The notes under the pieces are model-generated. The model was given only the letters and a program-made list of their open reading frames with translations. It had not been told where the DNA came from and made no database searches. Shown here piece by piece: positions 52,930-61,146 of a DNA stretch of 64,000 bases. This DNA comes from an uncultured Mediterranea sp. (GTDB lineage: Bacteria > Bacteroidota > Bacteroidia > Bacteroidales > Bacteroidaceae). The stretch spans positions 62,001 through 126,000 of the forward strand of contig NZ_CABUOL010000004.1 of NCBI RefSeq assembly GCF_902493215.1, written 5' to 3'. The translations under genes and the position numbers were made by a program. Position 1 is the first letter of the stretch. The number at the start of each line of letters is the position of its first letter.

Positions 52930-52973
52930 GAAAAAAGAAAGGGCAGGCCGTACAAGGTGTGCACGAAAATTCG

Positions 52974-52981
52974 TACTTTTG
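52974..52981 (+). promoter_or_regulatory. Candidate -7 element for the glycosyltransferase gene
   Basis: TACTTTTG, 30 nt before ATG 53012. No clear -33 element. Confidence 0.4.
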
Positions 52982-53011
52982 CGGCAACACTACTATATAT
53001 AAGGAAACATA

Positions 53012-54184
53012 ATGGAAGCATTCGCACTCGACACTACCGAACAATATCTGCTGGCCGCTACCGGCATCCTGTTCATCGTTCAGGCCCTCTACTACCTTGC
53101 CCTCTACAACCGCATCCACCTGCGCAGCCGCAAGGCACGGCGCGAAGAACTGCACTTCTCGCAGGAACTGCCGCCCCTGTCCGTCATCCTCTGCGCCCAC
53201 GACGAGGTGGAGAACCTGCGCCGCAACCTGCCCGCCATCCTTGAGCAGGACTATCCGCAGTTCGAAGTCATCGTCATCAACGACGGCGAGAAGAGCGAAA
53301 GCGAAGATTATCTGACCCAGCTCGAGGACCGCTACCCGAACCTGTACCACAGCTTCGTGCCCGACTCTTCGCGCTACATCAGCCGCAAGAAGCTGGCCGT
53401 CACGCTGGGCATCCGCGCCGCCCGCTACGACTGGCTGGTGCTGACCGAAGCCAACTGCTGCCCGCAGAGCAACCAGTGGCTGCGCCTGATGGCCCGCAAC
53501 TTCACCTCGCGCACCGAAGTGGTGCTGGGCTACAGCGGATACGAGCGCGGCCGCAGTTGGCTGCACCGCCGCGCCGCCTTCGACGGCCTGTTCACCGCCA
53601 TGCGCTACCTGGGCTTCGCCCTGGCCGGCAGACCCTACATGGGCATCGGCCGCAACCTGGCCTACCGAAAGGACCTCTTCTTCAATCAGAAAGGATTCTC
53701 CGCCCACCTGAACCTGCGCCGAGGCGACGACGACCTCTTCATCAACCAGGTGGCCCGACGCGACAACACCCGTGTGGAAACCGATCCGGCTGCCATCGTC
53801 CGCATGCAGCCCCTGCTCCGTACGAAGGACTGGCGCGAAGAGAAGATAGGCTATGCTTCCACCGCCCCCCTCTACCACGGCCTGCAGCGCTGGCTTCTCG
53901 GGTTCGAAACCTTCAGCCGCCTGCTGTTCCATGCCGCATGGATAGCGACGGTCGTCCTGGCTGCCCTGCATGCCCACTGGCTGGCGGCAGGTCTCGGCTT
54001 CCTGCAGTTTGTATTCCGCTTCGTGATGCAGGCACTCATCATCAACATCACGGCCAAAGATCTGGACGAGAAATACCGCTACTACCTGCTCCTCCCCGTC
54101 CTTGACATCCTGCAGCCGCTCCAGTCCCTACGCTGGAAACTCTACTGCCTCTTCCGCGACAAGCGGGAGTTCCTGCGGAAATAA
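53012..54184 (+). CDS. Membrane-associated family 2 glycosyltransferase
   Basis: 390 residues. One N-terminal membrane helix (LLAATGILFIVQALYYLALY), then a GT-A domain: LSVILCAHDEVENLRRNLPAILEQDYPQFEVIVINDGE (DxxE/ND type nucleotide-sugar binding), the LTEANCCP region in place of the usual DAD, and RRGDDDLFINQV (acceptor/catalytic acidic block). At least one or two C-terminal helices follow (AAWIATVVLAALHAHWLAAGLGFLQFV). Acts at the inner membrane on a lipid or surface-polysaccharide acceptor; donor and product unknown. No polysaccharide cluster adjoins it. Confidence 0.8.
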   Translation: MEAFALDTTEQYLLAATGILFIVQALYYLALYNRIHLRSRKARREELHFSQELPPLSVILCAHDEVENLRRNLPAILEQDYPQFEVIVINDGEKSESEDYLTQLEDRYPNLYHSFVPDSSRYISRKKLAVTLGIRAARYDWLVLTEANCCPQSNQWLRLMARNFTSRTEVVLGYSGYERGRSWLHRRAAFDGLFTAMRYLGFALAGRPYMGIGRNLAYRKDLFFNQKGFSAHLNLRRGDDDLFINQVARRDNTRVETDPAAIVRMQPLLRTKDWREEKIGYASTAPLYHGLQRWLLGFETFSRLLFHAAWIATVVLAALHAHWLAAGLGFLQFVFRFVMQALIINITAKDLDEKYRYYLLLPVLDILQPLQSLRWKLYCLFRDKREFLRK

Positions 54185-54188
54185 ATAC

Positions 54189-54386
54189 GTTGCACACATC
54201 TTGCAGACAGGTTGCAGATATCCTGCAAATACGTCGCATACTTCCTGTAAATGCGTTGCACACATTCTGCAAGGCACATGCAGCTGCACTGCAAGGCACA
54301 TGCAGCAACACTGCAAGGTACATGCAGTAGCACTGCAAGGCACCCGCAGTGGCACTGCAAAGCACCTGCAGAACTTTTGCAGCGGT
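54189..54386. repeat. Nine-unit tandem array, period 22 bp, TTGCA...CTGCAA core
   Basis: Nine contiguous 22-bp units from 54189. The first four read GTTGCA-n6-CTGCAA-like, the later ones CATGCAG-n5-CTGCAAGGCA. Units 5-7 differ at only a few bases. Conserved TGCA and CTGCA blocks give every unit imperfect dyad symmetry. It lies between convergent genes (glycosyltransferase + and permease -). Confidence 0.85.
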
Positions 54387-54440
54387 ACGACAATGAATAT
54401 CAACCAGTTATAGAATCGGAGAAAATGCGGCCGGACGGCA

Positions 54441-55685
54441 TTATTCGTAACGCATGGAGTCGGCCGGACGGATGCGCGTGATGAGATAGGACGGCCCCAC
54501 CAGCATCAGTACCGAGGCCAGCAGCGTGCCGGCATTGAGCAGCAGGAATATCCACAGGTTGAAAGAAACGGGAACCGTGTCCATATAGTACGTGGCAGGA
54601 TCGAGCTTGAAGAGACCGAAACATCGCTGCACGACGTAGAAGGCCAGCCCGATGACGTTTCCCCACAACATTCCCCTTCCGATGAGGAACACCGAAAACC
54701 ACAAGAACAGGTGACGGATAGTACGGTTGTCGGCCCCGAGCGACTTCAGCACGCCGATCATCGACGTACGCTCGATGATGATGATGAGCAGCCCCGATAT
54801 CATGGTGAACCCCGCCACACCGATCATCAGCACCAGAATCACCCAGATGTTGACGTCCAGAATGCCGAGCCAGGCAAAGATGCCGGGATTGAGCTGTTCG
54901 ATGTTGCGGGCACAGAACTCCTGCCCGTAACGGTCGGTCTTCCCCTCCAGGGCGGAAGCCAGCTCCCAGGTGATGTCTTCCAGGCGGCTGTAGTCGTCCA
55001 CCGTCAGCTCCAGCCCGCTGAAGCGGTCGGCCTCCCAGCGGTTCAGACGGTTCACCGTGTAGAGGTCGGTCACGAGGTACAGGTCGTCAAACTCCGTCAG
55101 ATTGGTCTGATAGATACCTGCAATGGTCAGGCGGCGGGCCCGGATATCATCCTGAATGAAGTACGTGTCCATCTTGTCGCCCAGCTTCAGCTTCAGCTTG
55201 TCGGCCAGCGAGCGGGATACAACCACCCGGTTGGACGAAGCCGTGTCGCTGAACTGGGGCATCTCGCCCTCCAGCAGGTGACGGCGGAAAAACTCCGTAT
55301 CATAGTCCGGCCCGATACCCTTGAGCAACATGCCCTGAAAAGCCTCGTCGGTCTTGATCATGCCCGCCTTGAGCGAATAGCGCTGCACATGGCGGATGCC
55401 GGCCCCGGCACGGAGCGAGTCGAGTTCGGCCGCCGTCATCGAGACGGGCAGCGACTCGTAGAGGGAACCGGCATTGAGGTTGGTAATCTGTATGTGCGCC
55501 CCGAAACCTGCAATCTTGTCGCGCACCTCCTTCTTGAAGCCGACAATGACCGAAACGGCCACAATCATCACCGCCAGTCCGATGGCGATGCCGGTCATGG
55601 CTATCAGTACCGCCGGGCGCGATACCTGCCGGGCGGGGTCGTTGTCACGATAGATGCGGTGGGCAAGAAAAAATGGCAAGTTCAT
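54441..55685 (-). CDS. LolC/LolE-like ABC transporter permease (FtsX family)
   Basis: 414 residues from ATG 55685; the longer in-frame start would overlap the aminotransferase gene. N-terminal membrane anchor (VLIAMTGIAIGLAVMIVAVSVIVGF), a large periplasmic domain, then three C-terminal helices (VILVLMIGVAGFTMISGLLIIIIERTSMIGVLKSLGA, the FtsX signature). The periplasmic domain layout and FLAHRIY...GIAIGLAVMIV pattern match LolC/E, which extract lipoproteins from the inner membrane with LolD. No ATPase is adjacent. It lies 4 bp after the aminotransferase stop. Confidence 0.8.
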   Translation of the reverse strand: MNLPFFLAHRIYRDNDPARQVSRPAVLIAMTGIAIGLAVMIVAVSVIVGFKKEVRDKIAGFGAHIQITNLNAGSLYESLPVSMTAAELDSLRAGAGIRHVQRYSLKAGMIKTDEAFQGMLLKGIGPDYDTEFFRRHLLEGEMPQFSDTASSNRVVVSRSLADKLKLKLGDKMDTYFIQDDIRARRLTIAGIYQTNLTEFDDLYLVTDLYTVNRLNRWEADRFSGLELTVDDYSRLEDITWELASALEGKTDRYGQEFCARNIEQLNPGIFAWLGILDVNIWVILVLMIGVAGFTMISGLLIIIIERTSMIGVLKSLGADNRTIRHLFLWFSVFLIGRGMLWGNVIGLAFYVVQRCFGLFKLDPATYYMDTVPVSFNLWIFLLLNAGTLLASVLMLVGPSYLITRIRPADSMRYE

Positions 55686-55689
55686 AACC

Positions 55690-56889
55690 TCATTCCGTTC
55701 TTCCGGGATATGCTTCCAAAGCTTTCTGAAGTACAAAGAGGGCACGTGTCAGGTCTTCCTTCTTCAGCACGTAGGCGATACGCACCTCGTTACGTCCGGC
55801 ACCGGGCGTGGTGTAGAAACCCGAGGCGGGCGCCATGAACACCGTCTGCCCCTCATACTCGAAGTCGGACAGACACCAGGCACAGAACTTGTCGGAATCG
55901 TCCACCGGCAGCTTGGCCACGGTGTAGAAAGCTCCCATCGGGATGGGCGAATAGACACCGGGGATGCGGTTCAGCCCGTCGATGAGGCACTTGCGCCGCT
56001 CCACATACTCGTCGTACGTGTCGCGCAGATAGTCCTCGTCCGCGTCGAGCGAGGCCTCGGCAGCAATCTGCCCGATCAAAGGAGGACTCAGGCGGGCCTG
56101 GCAGAACTTCATCACGGCGTCGCGGATTTCCTTGTTCTTCGTAATCAGCGCTCCGATGCGGATGCCGCACTCCGAATAACGCTTGGACACGGAGTCGATG
56201 AGCACCACGTTCTGCTCGATACCCTCCAAATGGCAGGCCGAGATATAGGGCGAACCGGTATAGATGAACTCGCGGTACACCTCGTCCGAGAAGAGGAAGA
56301 GGTCGTACTTCTTCACCAGGTCGCGTATCTGGTTCATCTCGCGGCGGGTATAGAGATACCCCGTCGGGTTGTTGGGATTGCAGATGAGGATGGCACGCGT
56401 GCGCTCGTTGATAAGCTCCTCGAACTTCTCCACCTTGGGCAGCGAGAAACCTTCCTCGATGGTCGTGGCGATGGTGCGTATCTTGGCACCGGCCGAGATG
56501 GCAAAGGCCATGTAGTTGGCATAGGCCGGTTCAGGCACAATGATTTCGTCGCCCGGGTTCAGGCAGGCCATGAAAGAGAAGAGCACCGCCTCCGATCCGC
56601 CCGAAGTCACGATGATGTCATCCGCCGTCAGGTGGATGTTATACTTCTCGTAGTAGCCCACCAATTTCTCGCGATAGCTGCGGTAGCCCGCACTGGGACT
56701 ATACTCCAGCACCTTGCGGTCGATGTTGCGGATGGCGTCGATGGCCACCTGCGGCGTGGGCAGGTCGGGCTGTCCGATGTTCAGGTGAAACACATGTATG
56801 CCCCTTTGCTTGGCGGCATCGGCCAGCGGAGCCAGCTTGCGGATGGGGGATGCAGGCATCTCTGTCCCCCGGATGGATATTTTCGGCAT
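55690..56889 (-). CDS. PLP-dependent class I/II aminotransferase (aspartate aminotransferase-like)
   Basis: 399 residues from ATG 56889 (MPKISIRGTEMPASPIRKLAP); the in-frame extension to 57003 crosses promoter-like sequence. AAT-I fold: FHLNIGQPDLPTP, YSPSAGYRSYREKL, TSGGSEAVLFSF, ICNPNNPTGYLYT, LFSDEVYREF and the PLP Lys in DSVSKRYSECGIRIG. Known members transfer the amino group of aspartate or other amino acids to 2-oxoglutarate; exact specificity not determinable. Confidence 0.85.
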   Translation of the reverse strand: MPKISIRGTEMPASPIRKLAPLADAAKQRGIHVFHLNIGQPDLPTPQVAIDAIRNIDRKVLEYSPSAGYRSYREKLVGYYEKYNIHLTADDIIVTSGGSEAVLFSFMACLNPGDEIIVPEPAYANYMAFAISAGAKIRTIATTIEEGFSLPKVEKFEELINERTRAILICNPNNPTGYLYTRREMNQIRDLVKKYDLFLFSDEVYREFIYTGSPYISACHLEGIEQNVVLIDSVSKRYSECGIRIGALITKNKEIRDAVMKFCQARLSPPLIGQIAAEASLDADEDYLRDTYDEYVERRKCLIDGLNRIPGVYSPIPMGAFYTVAKLPVDDSDKFCAWCLSDFEYEGQTVFMAPASGFYTTPGAGRNEVRIAYVLKKEDLTRALFVLQKALEAYPGRTE

Positions 56890-56961
56890 GGGTCTTGATC
56901 CTTTTTTACAGTTTAGAGGTTTGCATTTGCTGATACTTTCATTCCAATCATTTAGAAACTG

Positions 56962-56969
56962 CAAATGTA
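56962..56969 (-). promoter_or_regulatory. Candidate -7 element for the aminotransferase-permease unit
   Basis: TACATTTG on the minus strand, 73 nt before ATG 56889. No clear -33 element. Confidence 0.4.
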
Positions 56970-57061
56970 GCGATTTATTTGATACCACAGGAACGCTTGG
57001 CATAAAAACTTTAAAAACCTTATCTATATTAAAAACGTTATGCTATGTGGAAAGAAACTCT

Positions 57062-57069
57062 TACCTTTG
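57062..57069 (+). promoter_or_regulatory. Candidate -7 element for the fucose-isomerase-like gene
   Basis: TACCTTTG, 28 nt before ATG 57098. Confidence 0.4.
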
Positions 57070-57097
57070 GATATACAAAAACGTCAATTATCATACC

Positions 57098-58333
57098 ATG
57101 GTCATCAATCTCATAACATTTGCCTCGCTGCTCCACAAGCAGGCTTCCGTACGCAGTTCGCACGAAACCATTCTGGCCGAACTGGAAAAATATTTCACCG
57201 TCAATCTTGTCGATTACCAGCAGATGGGCCGCCTCACCCCCGACGACTTCAGCGTCCTGTTCATTGCTACCGGTGGGGTGGAACGGCTGGTCATCCAGCA
57301 CTTCGAACAACTGCCCCGCCCTGCCATCCTGCTGGCCGACGGCATGCAGAACTCGCTGGCTGCCGCCCTCGAAATATCGTCGTGGCTGCGTGCCCGCGGC
57401 ATGAAGAGCGAAATCCTGCACGGCGAACTGACGGAAATCATCAAGCGGCTGTTCGTGATGTACAACAACTTCAAGGCCCAACGGCAGATTTCGGGTTCGC
57501 GTATCGGCGTCATCGGCACTCCCTCCAGCTGGCTCATCGCCAGCAACGTAGACTACCTGCTGGCCAAGCGCCGCTGGGGCGTGGAATATGTAGATGTGCC
57601 TCTCGAGCGTGTTGTGGAATACTATAACGCCATTTCGGACGAAGAGGTGGGCGACGCTTCGGCCCAACTGGCCGGTCAGGCTCTGGCCTGCCGCGAAGCC
57701 ACTCCCGACGACATGCTGAAAGCCATGAGAATCTATCGTGCCCTCAAACGGATAGCCGAAGAAGAGAAACTCGCCGCCCTGACGCTGAGCTGCTTCCGCC
57801 TGATTGAGCTGACTGGTACTACGGGCTGTCTGGCCCTTTCGCTACTGAACGACGAAGGCATCATTGCCGGATGTGAGGGCGACCTCCAGTCGGTCTTCAC
57901 CATGCTGGTGGTAAAGACACTCACCGCCCAGTCGGCTTTCATGGCCAACCCGTCGATGATCAACGCACGTACCAACGAAATTGTACTGGCCCATTGCACC
58001 ATTGGCCTGAAACAAACCGAGAAATTCATCCTCCGCAGCCACTTTGAAACCGACCTGAGCATCGGCATCCAGGGACTGCTTCCTACAGGCGACGTAACCC
58101 TCGTAAAGTGCGGCGGTGAATGTCTGGATGAGTACTACCTGACCACCGGTACACTGACGGAAAACACCAATTACCTGAACATGTGCCGCACCCAGGTACG
58201 CGTCCGCCTCAATTCGCCGGCCGACTATTTCCTGCGGAACCCGTTGGGCAACCACCATATCCTGCTGCACGGCAATTACGAAACCGTCTTCAACGAGTTC
58301 TTCCAGGTAAATTCCTGCAAACGGACGGAATGA
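57098..58333 (+). CDS. L-fucose isomerase-like protein
   Basis: 411 residues from ATG 57098; upstream in-frame sequence runs antisense over the aminotransferase. Two-part layout as in L-fucose/L-arabinose isomerase-like proteins: an N-terminal nucleotide-fold half (VINLITFASLLHKQ, IGVIGTPSSWLIAS) and a C-terminal half (GTTGCLALSLLNDEGIIAGCEGDLQSVFTMLVVKTLT, ANPSMINARTNEIVLAHCTIGL, DVTLVKCGG), where an internal Glu and Asp near EGD fit the metal site. Probably a sugar isomerase-fold protein; the orphan position gives no substrate. Confidence 0.7.
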   Translation: MVINLITFASLLHKQASVRSSHETILAELEKYFTVNLVDYQQMGRLTPDDFSVLFIATGGVERLVIQHFEQLPRPAILLADGMQNSLAAALEISSWLRARGMKSEILHGELTEIIKRLFVMYNNFKAQRQISGSRIGVIGTPSSWLIASNVDYLLAKRRWGVEYVDVPLERVVEYYNAISDEEVGDASAQLAGQALACREATPDDMLKAMRIYRALKRIAEEEKLAALTLSCFRLIELTGTTGCLALSLLNDEGIIAGCEGDLQSVFTMLVVKTLTAQSAFMANPSMINARTNEIVLAHCTIGLKQTEKFILRSHFETDLSIGIQGLLPTGDVTLVKCGGECLDEYYLTTGTLTENTNYLNMCRTQVRVRLNSPADYFLRNPLGNHHILLHGNYETVFNEFFQVNSCKRTE

Positions 58334-58340
58334 GAGGGCG

Positions 58341-58420
58341 AGCGGTTAGCGGTTAGTGGTAAGCGGTTAGTGACCATCCGGATGGCATACTAACCGCTAA
58401 CCGTTCACCGCTAACCACTA
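58341..58420. repeat. Heptamer-based palindromic element, copy 1
   Basis: About 80 bp with dyad symmetry about CCATCCGGATGG (58374-58385). The left arm repeats GCGGTTA/GTGGTTA heptamers, the right arm the complementary TAACCGC/TAACCAC. It follows the 3' end of the permease gene at 58425. Confidence 0.85.
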
Positions 58421-58424
58421 AACA

Positions 58425-59678
58425 TCACTCATCGTGCAACGCCTCCGCCGGCTGTATCTTCATGGCCCGACGGGCGGGATACCAGATACCGGCCACAATA
58501 ATCAGCCCCAGCAACAACAGAGCTGCCAAGAAACATCCTGCAAAACGTCCCCCTGTCACGTCTGTCAGGGTATGGACGGTGAGGTCGGCCAACTGGATGT
58601 TGAACGCCACCACCAGAGCCGGCACGGCAGCCATCATCAGCAGCATGAGTCCTTCCGACACGAAGTAGGTCATCACCTCCCGACGACTGCTACCCATAGC
58701 CATGCGGAGCGCCACCTCACACCGCCGCTTACGGGTGCGGTACCAGAAGGTGGCAAATACACACAGAAATACATTGAACAGAAAGAAGGCTGCCACGGCA
58801 TAGACCGTGTTCAGATAGTTCACCGTGCCTTGTTGCAGGTCGTAGGCCGTCTTCATGTCGTCGTACGAACGAATGTGGTCCAGATAGAAGATGCCGCGGT
58901 CGAATACCGGCTGCATGTCCTTGCGAAAGCGTTCGGCAAAGCCAGCCACGTGGTCGGGCGACACACGCAAGGCCACATGCTGCCAGAAGAGAGGACGCTC
59001 GACGGGCAGGTAAATCAAAGGCTGGTAGCGCGCATAGTCATCCAATTTCTGACGGGGCAGGACGGCAGCCAGCCGGTAGTTTGTCACCGGACGGGCCGAC
59101 TTCAGATAGTAAGGATTGAAACAAGTCTTGCCCACGGCATCGGCCACCCGAGGCTGGTGGAAAAGGGAGTCGGCCAGGTCGGCACTCATCAGTACCGGTA
59201 CGGGATATTCGGCAGGTGACCAGTGAACCTCATCCAGTTGCCCGGCCAGCGGTTTCACACGGAACACCTTGAAGTAGGAAGCCGAAACGTAACGAACGAA
59301 ACAAGCCACCGTATGGGTAGAATCGGTATGCGAGGCATATCCTTCGAACATGGCCTCGTCGGTGTAGGGAATGCTGCCATGGTAACTGCATACCTCCTCC
59401 ACACCGGGATAATCCTTGATCAGGTTGTACAGGTAAGTGAAGTCCTCCCCTGCCCGACGGTTGTCGGTATCGTTAATGACTTCCAGCGGTTTCGTTCCCA
59501 CCGTCAGGTCGAAGACACACGAGGTGTCATACCCCTTGGGATGACGGGCCGCACCTTCATAATTGTACACCAGGTCGGCACCATACCACAGCAGTACGGT
59601 CACGATGCACAACTCCACCCACAGCCACGCATTGGCGCGGCGCTGGTTCCATATCTGACTGAATATTTGTTTCCACAT
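58425..59678 (-). CDS. FtsX/MacB-like ABC transporter permease, type 2
   Basis: 417 residues. N-terminal helix (AWLWVELCIVTVLLWYGADLVY), periplasmic MacB-like domain, then three C-terminal helices with LRMAMGSSRREVMTYFVSEGLMLL and the ending YPARRAMKIQPAEALHDE, shared with the genes at 61147 and 63866. Family role: periplasm-coupled transport or mechanotransmission with a cytoplasmic ATPase. It lies 4 bp after the type 1 permease gene, making a two-gene unit. No ATPase is in the window; it may lie upstream beyond 64000. Confidence 0.85.
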   Translation of the reverse strand: MWKQIFSQIWNQRRANAWLWVELCIVTVLLWYGADLVYNYEGAARHPKGYDTSCVFDLTVGTKPLEVINDTDNRRAGEDFTYLYNLIKDYPGVEEVCSYHGSIPYTDEAMFEGYASHTDSTHTVACFVRYVSASYFKVFRVKPLAGQLDEVHWSPAEYPVPVLMSADLADSLFHQPRVADAVGKTCFNPYYLKSARPVTNYRLAAVLPRQKLDDYARYQPLIYLPVERPLFWQHVALRVSPDHVAGFAERFRKDMQPVFDRGIFYLDHIRSYDDMKTAYDLQQGTVNYLNTVYAVAAFFLFNVFLCVFATFWYRTRKRRCEVALRMAMGSSRREVMTYFVSEGLMLLMMAAVPALVVAFNIQLADLTVHTLTDVTGGRFAGCFLAALLLLGLIIVAGIWYPARRAMKIQPAEALHDE

Positions 59679-59682
59679 GGTT

Positions 59683-61032
59683 TTATTCTCCTCCTGTTAA
59701 AGTATAAGCGATACTGCGTCGGACTGCCATCCAGGCAGGCAGCAGCGTAGACAGCGCGTTGAAGACGAAACAAGCCGCCAGTACGGCCAGGAAAATGGAC
59801 GGGCGCAGCAACAGGTCTCCTCCCAAAACAATGCCTTCGATTCTGACTCCGCCCGTACCGAAGAGCCAGGTACTGCCTGCCACCACCAGTACACACGACA
59901 AGGCGTAACCCAGCACACCTCCCATCAACGTAGTGCCCAGGCTTTCGACAAAAAGATGGCCGATGATGTTGGCGTTCGAGGCACCATAGGCCTTGCGGAT
60001 AGCTATCTCGCCCAGACGGTTCTGCATCTGCGCATGGACCAGCCCCGAAATGCCGACAGCCGGAACAACCAGCAGTACAACCAGCAGCAAGGCATAGACC
60101 AGCCGAGCGTCGATACTGCTGCCGCGGAAAAAGGTGTACTCCGTATGCGTATACAGACGAGGGTCTTTCAGCACGTACTCCAGGCCCTGGCTGTTGAGCT
60201 GTTCCATCCGGCGGTTTACCTCAGCACGCACCTGGGCGGCCGAGGTGCCGGGCGACAGGTGGAGCACGGAGTAGCGGTATCCAATCAGGCCGCCAGTATC
60301 GGTGGCCGGACTGAGGTTTTCTTCGTTGGTCAGGGTAAACGGCTCCCATACATCGGCGTAGGCAGTCTGGAAGATGGAGCTGACGTCATTCACCACGCCC
60401 ACCACGCGCGCCTCCTGAAAATCCAGCAACAGCTGTTTGCCTACCGCCGCAGAAGCCCCGCCGAACAGTTGGCGTGCCAGGCGTTCGCTGATAACGATGA
60501 AACGGCGCACGACACCGTCGTCACGGTTGCGCACCAGACGCCACTCGTCGTCGGACGGCTCAAAGGCGGCACGGCCGGCGTCGTACTCGGACCGGGTGAA
60601 AGGCCGGCCCGCCACGAAGTGATAACGGAAGAAATCGAACCAGTTGGCAGCCACAGGACGAAGCAGCACGGAATGTCGGTCGGATGAGGCAGGCAAGGCA
60701 CACAAGGCCGATTGCAGCCCGCCGTGCCACGTCAGTTCATCCACACCGGGCAAGTCATCAAAAAAAGCGTGGAAGGCAGTGGGTCCCAGTCCGCGGTAAC
60801 CCCACATGTTCGTACCGTCGGGACGCATGCACTGTGTACCATCGTTGTAAAGCATACGGCTGCGACGGGTCTCCGGCGCCACATTGGCCGTACGAAAGTC
60901 GTAGACCATCACCACCACCATGATGAAGGCAATGGTCACCGCCGTACCCGCCACGCACACTGCCGTATAAAAGCGGTGCTGGTCCAGCACGCGGAAGAAC
61001 GACCGAAAATTGTGTAACAAAGAATGTTTCAT
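59683..61032 (-). CDS. FtsX/MacB-like ABC transporter permease, type 1
   Basis: 449 residues. N-terminal helix (TAVCVAGTAVTIAFIMVVVMVYDF), a MacB-like periplasmic region (VVGVNDVSSIFQTAYADVWEPF), and C-terminal helices starting at LLVVLLVVPAVGISGLVHAQMQNRLGEIAIRKAYGASNANIIGHLFVESLG, the FtsX signature. Paralogous to the gene at 62477; the two pair with type 2 permeases directly downstream. Confidence 0.85.
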   Translation of the reverse strand: MKHSLLHNFRSFFRVLDQHRFYTAVCVAGTAVTIAFIMVVVMVYDFRTANVAPETRRSRMLYNDGTQCMRPDGTNMWGYRGLGPTAFHAFFDDLPGVDELTWHGGLQSALCALPASSDRHSVLLRPVAANWFDFFRYHFVAGRPFTRSEYDAGRAAFEPSDDEWRLVRNRDDGVVRRFIVISERLARQLFGGASAAVGKQLLLDFQEARVVGVVNDVSSIFQTAYADVWEPFTLTNEENLSPATDTGGLIGYRYSVLHLSPGTSAAQVRAEVNRRMEQLNSQGLEYVLKDPRLYTHTEYTFFRGSSIDARLVYALLLVVLLVVPAVGISGLVHAQMQNRLGEIAIRKAYGASNANIIGHLFVESLGTTLMGGVLGYALSCVLVVAGSTWLFGTGGVRIEGIVLGGDLLLRPSIFLAVLAACFVFNALSTLLPAWMAVRRSIAYTLTGGE

Positions 61033-61037
61033 TTTAT

Positions 61038-61146
61038 TTAGTGGTTAGTGGTTAGTGGTAAACGGTGAGCGGTAAACGGTGAGCGGTGAGTAATATCATC
61101 CGGATGGTATACTAACCACTAACCACTCACCGCTAACCGCTACCTA
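61038..61146. repeat. Heptamer-based palindromic element, copy 2
   Basis: Symmetry centre CATCCGGATG (61097-61106), arms of GTGGTTA/GCGGTAA and TAACCAC/TAACCGC heptamers. It lies between the start of the type 1 gene at 61032 and the stop of the type 2 gene at 61147. Confidence 0.85.

Noticed and set aside
7636..54386. 22-bp arrays as CRISPR
   Set aside because: Units are contiguous with no spacers, are shorter than CRISPR repeats and diverge within arrays, and no cas genes are present.
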